A stretch of DNA of 64,000 nt, taken from the NCBI RefSeq assembly GCF_020991125.1, contig NZ_CP087715.1, positions 558,001 to 622,000 on the forward strand, written 5' to 3'. The notes beneath the pieces were generated by a model. The model was not told the DNA's origin, made no database searches, and worked only from the letters and a program-made list of their open reading frames with translations. Positions 35,764 through 45,342 of this stretch are shown in pieces. Numbering within the stretch: the stretch's first letter is position 1; every line of letters starts with the position of its first letter. Origin of the DNA: Microbulbifer celer. GTDB lineage: Bacteria > Pseudomonadota > Gammaproteobacteria > Pseudomonadales > Cellvibrionaceae. Position numbers and translations under genes: made by a program.

Positions 35764-37131
35764 GTGAGTACAGCAACTGTTCAACAAGACGCGCCAGGTG
35801 CGCGCAGCAGCTTCTTTCCAATGGCGATTATTGGAATGTTGTTTTTTATTTTCGGGTTTGTGACCTGGCTGAATGGGTCGTTGATTCCGTTTCTTCGAAT
35901 CCTTTGCGAACTAAACGAGTTCCAGGCGTTGTTTGTAACTTTTGCGTTTTACATCGCCTATACCGTTATGGCGCTACCGATGTCGATGATTCTGCGCCGA
36001 ACCGGCTACAGAGACGGCATGGCCATTGGCCTCGGGATAATGGCGATGGCGTCGCTGGTGTTTATTCCCGCAGCACAACTGGGTAGTTATCCTGTATTCC
36101 TGTTGGCGCTATTCGGCCTCGGTGCCGGTTTGACGATTCTGCAGACTGCATCTAACCCCTACGTGGTGAGAGTCGGTCCCGCTGAAAGTGCAGCTACCCG
36201 AATTGCCGTGATGGGGATTATCAACAAGAGTGCCGGAGTCCTGGCGCCGCTGGTGTTTACGGCGTTGGTGTTCTCCGGGCTGGCCGACTTTAACTCTCAA
36301 GCGATTGCCAGTCTGGATGAATCGACGCGTAGTGCCAGGCTGGATGAGGTTGCCAACCGTCTGGTGATGCCCTACATCTACATGGCAGGCCTGTTGTTCC
36401 TGCTCGTAGGTCTGGTTAAATATTCCCGCCTTCCGGAAATCGAGGAGGAGGAGGTAATGGAAACTGCTGGGCAGTACACCGGAGTTTGGCAGTTCCCCCA
36501 GGTAGTTCTCGGTGCGCTGGCTCTGTTTGCCTACATCGGTGTCGAGGTGATTGCCGGTGATACTATTGGTCTTTACGGTGAAGAGCTGGGGCTTTCCAAT
36601 TTTTCTTCTCTTACCTCCTACACCATGGTGTTTATGGTATTTGGATATGTGCTCGGTATTGTCTGTATTCCTCGCTGGATCAGCCAGCAGCAGGCGCTTG
36701 TGGGGTCCGCGGTTGCCGGTGGCTTATGTGTCCTCGGTGTCATATTCGGCTCGCAGGAAACCAGTGCCCTGGCAACCGGACTGTGGGGCTGGACCGGCTT
36801 CCCGGTAGTACCCAACAGCGTCTTTTTTGTTGCCTTGATGGGGCTGGCCCACGCATTGGTGTGGCCTACGATCTGGCCATTGGCGTTGAGCGGGGTGGGA
36901 AAGTTTACCGCTCAGGCATCGGCGCTACTGATAATGGGGATTGCGGGCGGTGCGGTGATTCCTCTGATATTTGGCAAGCTCGCGGCACTTTCAGGGACGG
37001 TGATTGCTGGTTACTGGATCGCACTCCCCTGCTATCTGTTTATTCTTTTTTACGCACTCAAAGGGCACAAACTCAAAACGTGGCCATGCAGCACCCGTCC
37101 ACCTGATGGAGACAAGGGCGTCGGACGATGA
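35764..37131 (+). CDS. agaP: MFS sugar permease, NagP/AgaP (FucP-like) family
   Basis: About 455 residues with 12 membrane segments. The N-terminal helices (MLFFIFGFVTWLNGSLIPFL, then LQTASNPYVVRVGP and RIAVMGIINKSAG) are typical of the FucP-like NagP permeases of marine gammaproteobacteria, which import N-acetylhexosamines with protons. In this operon the substrate should be GalNAc, which is then phosphorylated by the ROK kinase. The start is a GTG at 35764; an apparent TTG at 35710 would place the terminator inside the gene. The assignment to GalNAc rests on context. Confidence 0.88.
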   Translation: MSTATVQQDAPGARSSFFPMAIIGMLFFIFGFVTWLNGSLIPFLRILCELNEFQALFVTFAFYIAYTVMALPMSMILRRTGYRDGMAIGLGIMAMASLVFIPAAQLGSYPVFLLALFGLGAGLTILQTASNPYVVRVGPAESAATRIAVMGIINKSAGVLAPLVFTALVFSGLADFNSQAIASLDESTRSARLDEVANRLVMPYIYMAGLLFLLVGLVKYSRLPEIEEEEVMETAGQYTGVWQFPQVVLGALALFAYIGVEVIAGDTIGLYGEELGLSNFSSLTSYTMVFMVFGYVLGIVCIPRWISQQQALVGSAVAGGLCVLGVIFGSQETSALATGLWGWTGFPVVPNSVFFVALMGLAHALVWPTIWPLALSGVGKFTAQASALLIMGIAGGAVIPLIFGKLAALSGTVIAGYWIALPCYLFILFYALKGHKLKTWPCSTRPPDGDKGVGR

Positions 37132-37316
37132 TCATTGCGATCAGTCCATGAACCGATCGGTCCGCTTGTGAATGTGCCTCAGAGTAATCCCTACTTTTTC
37201 ACTCCGGTAACCTTGCCTGAGTGACCTTCTATGGCGGGCCTTGCGCCCACTTGCTAAAGTGAGGTCCCGGGAGGATTGGAGTTTCCTCCTGGGCCTACTT
37301 TCGGAATCCTTTGCGA

Positions 37317-38624
37317 CTATGCGTAACAATCCCGCGTCATATTCTCGACGCGATCCGCGTGCACGATGACATTGTCTTCAATCCGCACGCCACCGAATGG
37401 ACGCAGTTTTTCCACCTTGTCCCAGTTCACTTCATCCGCGAGGGTGGACTCCTTGCGCTCCGCCAGCAGGCTTTCAATAAAGTACAGGCCGGGCTCGATA
37501 GTGAATACCTGATTCTCCTCCACCGTGCGTGTAGTGCGCAGGAACGGGAACTGTGCCGGCGGTTTTGTGGTGCCGCCTTCCGGGCCACTCTGGTGGCCAC
37601 CGACATCGTGTACCTGCAGGCCGAGGAAGTGCCCCAGACCGTGGGGCATGAAGGTGCCGGTGAGGCCGGATTCCACCGCGCTTTCCGGCGAGGTTTTGAT
37701 GACACCGAACTGTTGTAACAGCTCGCCAATTTTGTGGTGACAGTCCCGGTGCAGGTCCGGGTAAGCGGTGCCCGGCTTCAGACCCGCAACCAGTTCCTTT
37801 TCTTTCTGGTGCATCGCTGCCACCAGCTCGGCGAATTCACCATCGCGGTAGGCGTAGCTGCGGGTGATGTCTGCACAGTAACCGTGGCAATCGGCACCGG
37901 CATCGATCAGGAAGCTGCGGCGTTCACTCTCCGGCAGTTGCTCGGTCGAGAGGTGGGTGTAGTGCAGGATTGCGCCGTGCTCATTAAGGCCGACGATGTT
38001 GCCATAGGGCATCTGGTTTTCACCCTGGCCGGCCGCTTTCAGATAGGCTAGGTTGATTTCGAATTCACTGGCTCCCGCGCGGAAGGCTTCTTCTGCGGCT
38101 TTATGGGCACGTACGGCGATACGGTTGGCTTCCCGCAGACATTCAAACTCGTAAGGGGTTTTGTAGGCCCGCGCCCAATGCAGGCGGTCGATCAGGTGCT
38201 GCGGGTTGCGCTCGCCAATTTCCCAGCCGTCCAGCTTCGCGGTCTCACCGATAAAGGCTGCGTCTTCACCGGACAGGAAGGCTTTCGCCTCATCCGGTTT
38301 GGCCAGCAGTTCGATATCGAATGCATCGCTCCAGAAGGTCTGGGGTGCCGGCGGCACGTAGTGCCAGAAATCCACCGGGCGATAGAACAGCAGCTTGGGC
38401 TTCTGCCCGCGACGGTAGATCACCCAACTGTGGGGGTTGTCTGTGACCGGCACCAGCGCCTTGAACTGTGGGTTGACCCTGAACGGATAGTAGTTGTCGT
38501 CCAGAAACTGTACCGAGGGTGCACCGCTGAAGACATTCAGGGTTTCAAAGCCGCACTGCTCGAGGATCTCATCGTAGCGTTCGCGCAGGGTGGCCAGGTG
38601 TTCGCTGAAAAGTTGCTTGTCCAT
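37317..38624 (-). CDS. pepQ: Xaa-Pro dipeptidase PepQ
   Basis: 435 residues, normal for PepQ, a cytosolic metallopeptidase of the pita-bread fold that cleaves X-Pro dipeptides and also some organophosphates. The N-terminal domain includes FLDDNYYPFRVNPQFK. The metal ligands lie in IDAGADCHGYCADITRSY, MPHGLGHFLGLQVHDVGG, TIEPGLYFI and GVRIEDN. It is a single gene, convergent with the permease gene and divergent from purU, 132 bases away. Confidence 0.95.
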   Translation of the reverse strand: MDKQLFSEHLATLRERYDEILEQCGFETLNVFSGAPSVQFLDDNYYPFRVNPQFKALVPVTDNPHSWVIYRRGQKPKLLFYRPVDFWHYVPPAPQTFWSDAFDIELLAKPDEAKAFLSGEDAAFIGETAKLDGWEIGERNPQHLIDRLHWARAYKTPYEFECLREANRIAVRAHKAAEEAFRAGASEFEINLAYLKAAGQGENQMPYGNIVGLNEHGAILHYTHLSTEQLPESERRSFLIDAGADCHGYCADITRSYAYRDGEFAELVAAMHQKEKELVAGLKPGTAYPDLHRDCHHKIGELLQQFGVIKTSPESAVESGLTGTFMPHGLGHFLGLQVHDVGGHQSGPEGGTTKPPAQFPFLRTTRTVEENQVFTIEPGLYFIESLLAERKESTLADEVNWDKVEKLRPFGGVRIEDNVIVHADRVENMTRDCYA

Positions 38625-38756
38625 AAAGCCCCTAGTTTGCGTTGGAAAAGGGTGTTCGAGTGCGTGTTATTTGATCAATAAATCGCCTGCGTGACAGGTA
38701 CACGCTTGCGCATAGTGTATAGTCAGCACTCTGAATAATTAGTCTGTTTTTTAGCC

Positions 38757-39593
38757 ATGGAAAAGAAGATACTGCTGACCGATTGCCCGGACGCAAAAGG
38801 CCTGATCGCCAAGATCACCAACATCTGTTACAAGCACCAGCTGAACGTTACCAAGAACGATGAGTTTGTGGATCGCGCTCAGGGGCGCTTCTTCATGCGC
38901 ACTGCGCTGGAGGGGAACTTCAACGATACCACGCTGCTCGAAGACCTCGACCTGGCGCTGCCAGAAGGCGCCGAACGCAAGCTGGTGCCCAGCGGCCGCA
39001 AGCGGGTCGTTTTGATGGTCACCAAAGAAGCGCATTGCCTCGGCGATATTCTGATGAAGTGTTATTCCGGCGCACTGGATGTGGAGATCGCCGCGGTCAT
39101 TGGCAACCACAATAATCTGCAGCCTCTGGTGGAAAAGTTTGATATCCCTTTCCATTGGGTACCGGCGGATAACCTTGAGCGAGCGCAGCACGAGGAGCAG
39201 GTGATTGAACTGGTGGACCGCTATGCGCCGGACTACCTGATTCTGGCGAAATATATGCGGGTGTTGAATCCGGAGTTTGTCGCGCATTATCAAAAGCGCA
39301 TCATCAATATCCATCATTCCTTCCTGCCCGCTTTTATCGGTGCCAAGCCCTATCAACAGGCATTTGAGCGAGGAGTAAAGATCATCGGCGCGACGGCACA
39401 CTTTGTGACCGATGATCTCGATGAAGGTCCGATCATCGAGCAGGACGTAATCCATGTGGATCACGGATACTCGGCGGAAGCCATGTCCAGCGCCGGGCGC
39501 GATGTGGAAAAGCAGGTGCTGAGCCGTGCCTTGCAGCTGGTACTGGAAGAACGGGTATTCATTCACGGGAACCGCACCGTAGTATTTAAATAA
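38757..39593 (+). CDS. purU: Formyltetrahydrofolate deformylase PurU
   Basis: 278 residues: an N-terminal ACT domain (LLTDCPDAKGLIAKITNIC, residues 1-80) that in relatives binds glycine and methionine, then a formyltransferase-fold hydrolase domain with the catalytic His in NIHHSFLPAF and Asp in DDLDEGPIIEQD. It releases formate from 10-formyl-THF and balances one-carbon pools. gcvP and metE, also one-carbon genes, lie within 20 kb but are not linked in an operon with it. Confidence 0.95.
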   Translation: MEKKILLTDCPDAKGLIAKITNICYKHQLNVTKNDEFVDRAQGRFFMRTALEGNFNDTTLLEDLDLALPEGAERKLVPSGRKRVVLMVTKEAHCLGDILMKCYSGALDVEIAAVIGNHNNLQPLVEKFDIPFHWVPADNLERAQHEEQVIELVDRYAPDYLILAKYMRVLNPEFVAHYQKRIINIHHSFLPAFIGAKPYQQAFERGVKIIGATAHFVTDDLDEGPIIEQDVIHVDHGYSAEAMSSAGRDVEKQVLSRALQLVLEERVFIHGNRTVVFK

Positions 39594-39639
39594 TTAGTGC
39601 TCAAAAATTCAGGAATCATAGAAAGCATCGGGGAAATGC

Positions 39640-40041
39640 ATGTCTAACTATCTACCTTTGCAGACTTCGCTCGCAGCTGTTCTGCTGCTTTCACTGGGGG
39701 GGTGCGCCAGTGGTCCCAAAGCACCCAACCCGGGGCTGAAAGAGTCTTTTCATACCGAGATTTCGGCAAACGGCTCCAAGCGTTTTACGTATTCTCTGGA
39801 AATGGCCGCACCGCAATTGCGTGGCCCCTATACGCAGCAACCGACCAGGCGCGGCGATATGACGATGGGGGCAAACCGTCGCCGAGGTAACGGCAGATCT
39901 GGGGTGGATATTGATCACGCGTTGAATCTCAAGTTGCGAGAATCCGGTTTCTGTCGCGATGGTTTCTTTGTGATTGATCGGGTGGTCTCCCGGCTCGGGG
40001 GGGAGGTGCGTGGCGAGTGTCGGGAGGGCGTCGAGCGTTAA
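39640..40041 (+). CDS. Small predicted lipoprotein of unknown function
   Basis: 133 residues. The N-terminus has a hydrophobic stretch ending in the lipobox LGGC (AAVLLLSLGGCASG), so it should be lipid-anchored after cleavage before Cys. The mature part is basic and has Cys residues in SGFCRDGFFV and GECREG that could form a disulfide. GGGGAA precedes the ATG at good spacing. It follows purU by 46 bases and may be cotranscribed, but I recognise no family. Confidence 0.7.
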   Translation: MSNYLPLQTSLAAVLLLSLGGCASGPKAPNPGLKESFHTEISANGSKRFTYSLEMAAPQLRGPYTQQPTRRGDMTMGANRRRGNGRSGVDIDHALNLKLRESGFCRDGFFVIDRVVSRLGGEVRGECREGVER

Positions 40042-40336
40042 TCTGATTTTTGTATCAATTTGTATTCCAGGGAAACTTTGAGTGAGCCTGCAGTGCGTTC
40101 ACGTCCCGCCGGCAAGGGCTTTCAGGGGTGCCCTGGACATTCGTACCAACTTCACCTTTTGCGCAGAATGATCGTTTTCTGCCATAGCGTCACCCTATCA
40201 GCCTGATTGCCTAAGCCTTTTTGAATACCTTATCCAGTTTTATTTTGCGTGTATATATTTATAGTTGGGATGTTTTTGTCCATTTAAGAGACTTTAGTGT
40301 TAAATTTTTGCTAATCGTAGCTTCCCGCCTCCTGTC

Positions 40337-40350
40337 TTGATCTGGATCAT
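40337..40350. promoter_or_regulatory. FNR/ANR-type binding site
   Basis: TTGAT-CTGG-ATCAT matches the FNR/ANR consensus TTGAT-N4-ATCAA at nine of ten fixed positions. It lies about 350 bases upstream of the V4R gene. Oxygen-linked control would suit a neighbour encoding an MHYT domain, but the distance to the gene leaves the target uncertain. Confidence 0.5.
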
Positions 40351-40544
40351 TTTTGCTCGCTTTGTTGTGTGTTTGAACGTAATTAACAAGTTTTGTTTGC
40401 ACTAAAGTCACGCAATTCAACTTGGTCGCATGCGTTTGACTGTGGGTTCATATTGATCAATGGCGCGCATCTCCTCCAATTTGACGATTCAGCCGCTGGC
40501 AGCTAAAAATAAGAAAACCTTTTCCTGGAGTTGGGGAGAGATCT

Positions 40545-40598
40545 GTGATCGCTTTCGCAATCTGGGCGGCAGGATGCTTGTTCATGAATAACGGATAG
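40545..40598 (+). CDS. Possible 17-residue hydrophobic small protein or leader peptide
   Basis: A GTG start at 40545 is preceded by GGGGAG at six bases, among the better ribosome-binding sites nearby. The product would be MIAFAIWAAGCLFMNNG, short and strongly hydrophobic, ending at TAG 40596-40598. A small hairpin (AGGTG...CACCT, 40597-40612) follows. It could be a membrane micropeptide, a leader peptide, or chance. Confidence 0.2.
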   Translation: MIAFAIWAAGCLFMNNG

Positions 40599-40695
40599 GT
40601 GGAAATACACCTGATCGGGTATTAGAAAAATATAACAACAGACAGTTAGCTCTACGTGATTTAGTTCTACGTGATAAAGAAAACAAGGGTCACTT

Positions 40696-41484
40696 ATGGA
40701 CGTTGAAGTTACCGTATTTTCCGATAAGAAAGACGGCCTGCTGCGGGAAATGGGCGTTGTGGTGATCGAATGTGGTTTTACATTGCACCGCCAGCGGATG
40801 ATGTCTTCCCCTAACGGCGTAGAGCTCTGGTTGAAGCTGAGCGGAGAACAGGGGCGGTTACTGGAGTTGGAAGACCGACTGAGCTCCCATCCGTTAGTGA
40901 ATGGATTCGAGGCGAACCATTTATTGACCGATAGTACTCAGCCCCCCAGGCCGGCAAGACCTGTGCCCAGTACCACCGCAGCCGGTCGCCGGCCTGCCGC
41001 ACCCACAGCGCGCCCCAGGCGCAGACCTTCCTCTGCGGCTCCCGCGATCGACATTATTGAACCCGTGTTGCCGAGGCTGGCAAAAAGTTACCCAAAAATA
41101 TTCCCGCAATTGCTGGATTTGCAGGATCAGGTCCATGAAGATCAGTGGGGCCCAAGTCTCAAGTTTATCGGTGTGCGTGTCGGGGCTTGGGTGTACAAAA
41201 GAGATTACGCTTTGGGTGGACAATTGGATCTAAAAAGCGCAATGCGTCAGATCGCCTTGCCTGCAATGCGCTCACTGCTTCCGACCGAAACCAGAGATTT
41301 TGCGATATACATCAAGAACAATCCTTTCTGTCTCCCCGGAACCCAATGCCGCAATGGAGACTTCTTTTGTGGTTTTCTACAGGGACTCTTACACGAAGCT
41401 GGTGCAAGTAGCCGGGTGGTAGTGCGAGAGGTTCAGTGCCGCAGCGAGGGTGCACAGGAATGTGTTTTTGAAGTGGCGGATTGA
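40696..41484 (+). CDS. ACT-like plus V4R domain protein
   Basis: 262 residues. Residues 1-75 look like an ACT or regulatory beta-alpha-beta domain (VEVTVFSDKKDGLLREMGVV). A Pro/Ala/Arg-rich linker spans about 80-115. The C-terminal domain is V4R (4-vinyl reductase-like), with conserved cysteines in FCLPGTQCRNGDFFCGFLQG and VQCRSEGAQECVFEV. V4R domains bind small hydrophobic ligands or, with such Cys sets, metal or heme-related ligands. It is 81 bases upstream of an MHYT gene, so the pair may sense a diatomic gas or small molecule together. Specific function unknown. Confidence 0.65.
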   Translation: MDVEVTVFSDKKDGLLREMGVVVIECGFTLHRQRMMSSPNGVELWLKLSGEQGRLLELEDRLSSHPLVNGFEANHLLTDSTQPPRPARPVPSTTAAGRRPAAPTARPRRRPSSAAPAIDIIEPVLPRLAKSYPKIFPQLLDLQDQVHEDQWGPSLKFIGVRVGAWVYKRDYALGGQLDLKSAMRQIALPAMRSLLPTETRDFAIYIKNNPFCLPGTQCRNGDFFCGFLQGLLHEAGASSRVVVREVQCRSEGAQECVFEVAD

Positions 41485-41565
41485 TTTCAGATGAGGGTCA
41501 CCGGGAATACTCGGTGAGTCTGTTTATAAAAGGGTAATACGGAATAACTATAGTGGGGATGAATT

Positions 41566-42303
41566 ATGGAAGCTGAATATAATCCTGTGCTGGTTGCACT
41601 TTCGTTTATCGTCTCGGTACTCGGTTCTTATACGGCTCTGCAATTGGCTGTTGCGATTCCGCAGGCCAGTGATGGTGTTGAAAAGAGAAATGCCATTATC
41701 AAGGCCGGTGTTGCTATGGGTGGTGGTGCTATCTGGACCATGCACTTTATTGCGATGCTGGCATACGACATGGGCATGTCTGTTACCTACGATGTGTTTC
41801 TGACCGTACTGTCTGCGGTGGTCGCCATGGCCGCCTGCTCGGTGGGGCTGGCAGTTGCGGGTATTGGCCTTTTTACTTTTGATAAGTTATTGCCCGCAGG
41901 TATTTTCATGGGCTGTGGTGTAGCGGGTATGCACTATATGGGCATGGCGGCCATGCTGATGCCGATGGAGGTCAGTTATAACCTGAACATCCTGATTCTT
42001 TCCGTAATCATTGGTGTGCTCGCGTCCTGTGCGGCGCTGTGGATGGCTTTTCATATGCGCGGCAAGCTGCAGGTGCTGGGAAGCTCCATTTTAATGGGTG
42101 CTGCGGTGTGCGGTATGCACTATACCGGTATGGCAGCAGCCCGCTACGAGCATACCAATGTGGTGCCGGAAAGTTGGTTCGCCGGTGCACTGGGTGGCGA
42201 ATATCTGGGTATCAGTATTTTTGCGGTTACCGTCAGCCTGCTGTTGCTGACCCTGGCGATCGGTAGTCACCGTCGCCGTCAGCGGGAAGAGCTCGCAATC
42301 TGA
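41566..42303 (+). CDS. Stand-alone MHYT domain membrane protein
   Basis: 245 residues with seven predicted membrane helices and the three MHYT-type motifs: MHFIAM, MHYMGM and MHYTGM. The domain is thought to bind copper and sense O2, CO or NO at the outer face of the membrane. Most MHYT proteins carry GGDEF/EAL or kinase output domains; this one has none, so it likely passes its signal to a partner. The V4R protein just upstream is the best candidate. A strong terminator follows. Confidence 0.88.
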   Translation: MEAEYNPVLVALSFIVSVLGSYTALQLAVAIPQASDGVEKRNAIIKAGVAMGGGAIWTMHFIAMLAYDMGMSVTYDVFLTVLSAVVAMAACSVGLAVAGIGLFTFDKLLPAGIFMGCGVAGMHYMGMAAMLMPMEVSYNLNILILSVIIGVLASCAALWMAFHMRGKLQVLGSSILMGAAVCGMHYTGMAAARYEHTNVVPESWFAGALGGEYLGISIFAVTVSLLLLTLAIGSHRRRQREELAI

Positions 42304-42390
42304 CAATTCCGGCTGGCCGCTTGCGGTGGCCAGCTCGGCCTGATTTCTCTTCGCTCTCTTCCCCCCAATACTTGAGGGTGGGGCGAAAAT

Positions 42391-42420
42391 AAAAAGCCGG
42401 AGCAGTGCTCCGGCTTTTTT
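42391..42420. terminator. Bidirectional rho-independent terminator
   Basis: GCCGGAGC (42396-42403), loop AGT, GCTCCGGC (42407-42414), with AAAAA before and TTTTTT after. It ends the MHYT transcript on + and the gcvP transcript on -. Confidence 0.93.
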
Positions 42421-42438
42421 GTTTCAGGCTGACATGAG

Positions 42439-45342
42439 TCAGTCCATATAGCTCTCGATCGGCGGGCAGGAACAGATCAGGTTGCGGTCCCCGTACACAT
42501 TGTCGATACGGTTGGACGCCGGCCACACCTTGTGGTGTTTCAACCACGCTGCCGGACGGGCGGCCACTTCACGGCTGTAGGCGTGGTCCCACTCGTCGGT
42601 CATCACGTCATCCTGGGTATGCGGGGCGTTGTGCAGGGGGTTGTCTTCCGCGGTGTACTTGCCGTTGGCAACGTCGTCCGCTTCCTGGCGGATGGTGGTC
42701 ATGGCCTGTACAAAGCGGTCCAGCTCTTCCTGGGCCTCACTTTCGGTGGGCTCGATCATCAGGGTGCCGGCTACCGGGAAGGACATGGTGGGCGCGTGGA
42801 AACCGAAGTCCATCAGGCGCTTGGCTATGTCTTCCTCGGTAATGCCACTGGCTTCCTTCAGAGGGCGCAGGTCGATCAGGCATTCGTGGGCAATAAAGCC
42901 GTTGCTGCCTTTGTACAATAGCGGGTAGTGCTCGCTCAGTTTTTTCGCCATGTAGTTGGCATTCAGGATCGCGGTCTCGGTGGCGAGTTTCATGCCCTGC
43001 TTGCCCATCATACGGATATACATCCAGCTGATCGGCAGGATGCTGGCGGACCCCCAGGGAGCGGCGGAAATAGTGCCGTTGACCGGGTCGTTGCCGGGTA
43101 CTTCGGTGACCGGGTGACCGGCCAGGTAGGGCTTCAGGTGTTCGCCCACGGCGATCGGGCCCATGCCGGGGCCGCCGCCACCGTGGGGGATACAGAAGGT
43201 CTTGTGCAGGTTCAGGTGGGATACGTCGCCACCGAACTTGCCCGGGGCTGCCACGCCGATCAGGGCATTCATGTTGGCGCCGTCGATATAGACCTGGCCA
43301 CCGGCATCGTGGATCAGTTCGCAGATCTCGCGGATGCCTTCCTCGAATACCCCGTGGGTGGATGGGTAGGTGACCATCAGCGCGGCGATGCGGTCGCCGT
43401 GCTCCGCTACCTTCGCCTTCAGGTCTTCAACATCCACGTTGCCTTTTTTGTCGCAGGCAACCACGACCACCTTCATGCTCACCATCATCGCGGAAGCGGG
43501 GTTGGTGCCGTGGGCGGAGGCGGGGATCAGGCAGATATCGCGCTGGCTTTCGCCCTTGGCTTCCAGGTATTTCTTGATCGCGACCAGGCCGGCGTATTCG
43601 CCCTGGGAGCCGGCGTTGGGCTGCAGGCTCACGGCGTCGTAACCGGTACAGGCGGCGAGCATCTGTTCCAGCTGCCTGAACATTTCGCGGTAGCCCTCGG
43701 TCTGGTCTGCGGGGGCGAATGGGTGCAGCTTGCCGAATTCCGGCCAGGTCACCGGGATCATTTCCGCGGTGGCATTCAGCTTCATGGTGCAGGAGCCGAG
43801 GGGAATCATGGAGTGGTTCAGCGCGATATCCTTGGACTCCAGGGTCTTCAGGTAGCGCAGCATCTCGGTTTCCGAGTGATGCGTGTTGAATACCGGATGG
43901 GTCAGGAATTCACTTTCGCGCTTCAGGTTTGCCGGAACGCCGGCGGGGCCCTTGGCTGCCAGCTCGCTGTCGATCTTTTCCAGGTCCAGGCCATGCTCAT
44001 GATCGCTGGCGCTGCCCGTGAAAATGTCGAGCAGCTCAGACACGTCCGCCAGTTTGGTGGTTTCGTTCAGGCTGATACCCAGAGCGTCATCGCCGACCTT
44101 GCGCAGGTTGATCTCTGCAGCGATGGCGCGATCAAAAATATCGGACTGCTTGCCACCCACGAAGACGGTGAGGGTGTCGAACCAGCTGTCGTGGGTCAGG
44201 CTCAGGCCTTTTTCTTTCAGGCCTGCGGCGAGGATATCAGTGAGGCGCTGGATGCGTGCGGCGATGGTTTTGAGACCTTCAGGGCCGTGATAGACCGCGT
44301 AGAAGGCGCTCATTACCGCCAGCAGTACCTGGGAGGTGCAGATGTTGGAGTTGGCCTTCTCGCGGCGGATATGCTGCTCGCGGGTCTGCATCGCCATGCG
44401 CAGGGCACGTTTGCCCTTGCTGTCTACGGACACACCGATGATGCGGCCGGGGGCGGAGCGTTTGTAGGCTTCCCGGAAGGCGAAGAAGCCGGCGTGTGGA
44501 CCGCCGTAGCCCATGGGGATACCAAAGCGCTGGTTACAGCCTACCACCACGTCTGCGCCCATTTCCCCCGGGGCTTTCAGCGCCACCAGGCTCATCAGGT
44601 CTGCGGCCACGGTGACCAGGGCGCCGGCATCGTGCACCTTGGTGATCAGGTCAGTGAGGTCGCGCACCACACCGGTGGAACCGGGGTACTGGAACAGGGC
44701 GCCGAACAGTTCTGCCGGCAGGTCACTTTCAGGGTTGCCTACCAGCACCTCGAAGCCGAAGTGCTCGGCGCGGGTTTTCACCACCGCAATGGTCTGCGGG
44801 TGGCAGTCTTCGTCCACAAAGAAGACGTTGGATTTGTTGCGCTTCACCTGGCGTTTGCACATGGCCATGGCTTCCGCCGCGGCGGTGCCTTCGTCCAGCA
44901 TGGAGGCGTTGGCCAGTTCCATGCCGGTGAGATCCATGATCATCTGCTGGAAGTTCAGCAGGCCTTCCAGGCGGCCTTGGGCAATTTCCGGCTGGTAGGG
45001 GGTGTAGGCGGTGTACCAGCCCGGGTTTTCCAGCACATTGCGCAGGATCACGTTGGGGGTGATGGTGTCGTGGTAGCCCATACCGATAAAGGTGCGGTAG
45101 ATCTTGTTGCGGCCGGCCAGGGCCTTCAGCTCAGCCAGAGCCTCTTGCTCATCCACCGCCTCTGCCAGATCCAGATCACCCTGTTTGCGAATGGCGGCGG
45201 GCACGGTCTTTTCGATCAGCTCGTCGAGAGACGCCACACCGAGGGTATCCAGCATGGACTGGGTCTGGGCGTCGTCGGGGCCGATATGGCGGCGAATAAA
45301 GGCGTCGTGTTGTTCCAACTGCTTGAGCGAGGGCTGGGTCAT
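42439..45342 (-). CDS. gcvP: Glycine dehydrogenase (decarboxylating), GcvP
   Basis: 967 residues, full length for the single-chain P-protein of the glycine cleavage system. The N-terminal half ([38 protein letters not shown]) and C-terminal half are both intact. The PLP-binding Lys is in [20 protein letters not shown]. With GcvT, GcvH and Lpd it splits glycine to CO2, ammonia and a methylene-THF unit. gcvT and gcvH are not adjacent here. No glycine riboswitch was recognised upstream. Confidence 0.97.
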   Translation of the reverse strand: MTQPSLKQLEQHDAFIRRHIGPDDAQTQSMLDTLGVASLDELIEKTVPAAIRKQGDLDLAEAVDEQEALAELKALAGRNKIYRTFIGMGYHDTITPNVILRNVLENPGWYTAYTPYQPEIAQGRLEGLLNFQQMIMDLTGMELANASMLDEGTAAAEAMAMCKRQVKRNKSNVFFVDEDCHPQTIAVVKTRAEHFGFEVLVGNPESDLPAELFGALFQYPGSTGVVRDLTDLITKVHDAGALVTVAADLMSLVALKAPGEMGADVVVGCNQRFGIPMGYGGPHAGFFAFREAYKRSAPGRIIGVSVDSKGKRALRMAMQTREQHIRREKANSNICTSQVLLAVMSAFYAVYHGPEGLKTIAARIQRLTDILAAGLKEKGLSLTHDSWFDTLTVFVGGKQSDIFDRAIAAEINLRKVGDDALGISLNETTKLADVSELLDIFTGSASDHEHGLDLEKIDSELAAKGPAGVPANLKRESEFLTHPVFNTHHSETEMLRYLKTLESKDIALNHSMIPLGSCTMKLNATAEMIPVTWPEFGKLHPFAPADQTEGYREMFRQLEQMLAACTGYDAVSLQPNAGSQGEYAGLVAIKKYLEAKGESQRDICLIPASAHGTNPASAMMVSMKVVVVACDKKGNVDVEDLKAKVAEHGDRIAALMVTYPSTHGVFEEGIREICELIHDAGGQVYIDGANMNALIGVAAPGKFGGDVSHLNLHKTFCIPHGGGGPGMGPIAVGEHLKPYLAGHPVTEVPGNDPVNGTISAAPWGSASILPISWMYIRMMGKQGMKLATETAILNANYMAKKLSEHYPLLYKGSNGFIAHECLIDLRPLKEASGITEEDIAKRLMDFGFHAPTMSFPVAGTLMIEPTESEAQEELDRFVQAMTTIRQEADDVANGKYTAEDNPLHNAPHTQDDVMTDEWDHAYSREVAARPAAWLKHHKVWPASNRIDNVYGDRNLICSCPPIESYMD

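Larger units (their letters stand above)
40042..40695 (+). promoter_or_regulatory. Long AT-rich gene-free region upstream of the V4R/MHYT pair
   Basis: About 650 bases with no long ORF, more AT-rich than its surroundings, especially 40200-40470. It contains a near-perfect FNR-type box (40337-40350), a TTGATCAA palindrome (40453-40460), a tiny ORF with a good ribosome-binding site (40545-40598), and a tandem TCTACGTGAT direct repeat at about 40651-40676 just before the V4R gene. These suggest a long regulated leader or promoter region. No known riboswitch was recognised. Confidence 0.45.

Noticed and set aside
37260-37296. Inverted repeat with GGAGGA and TCCTCC before pepQ's 3' end
   Set aside because: Imperfect stem and no T-run on the + strand; it may assist transcript end but is too weak to call.
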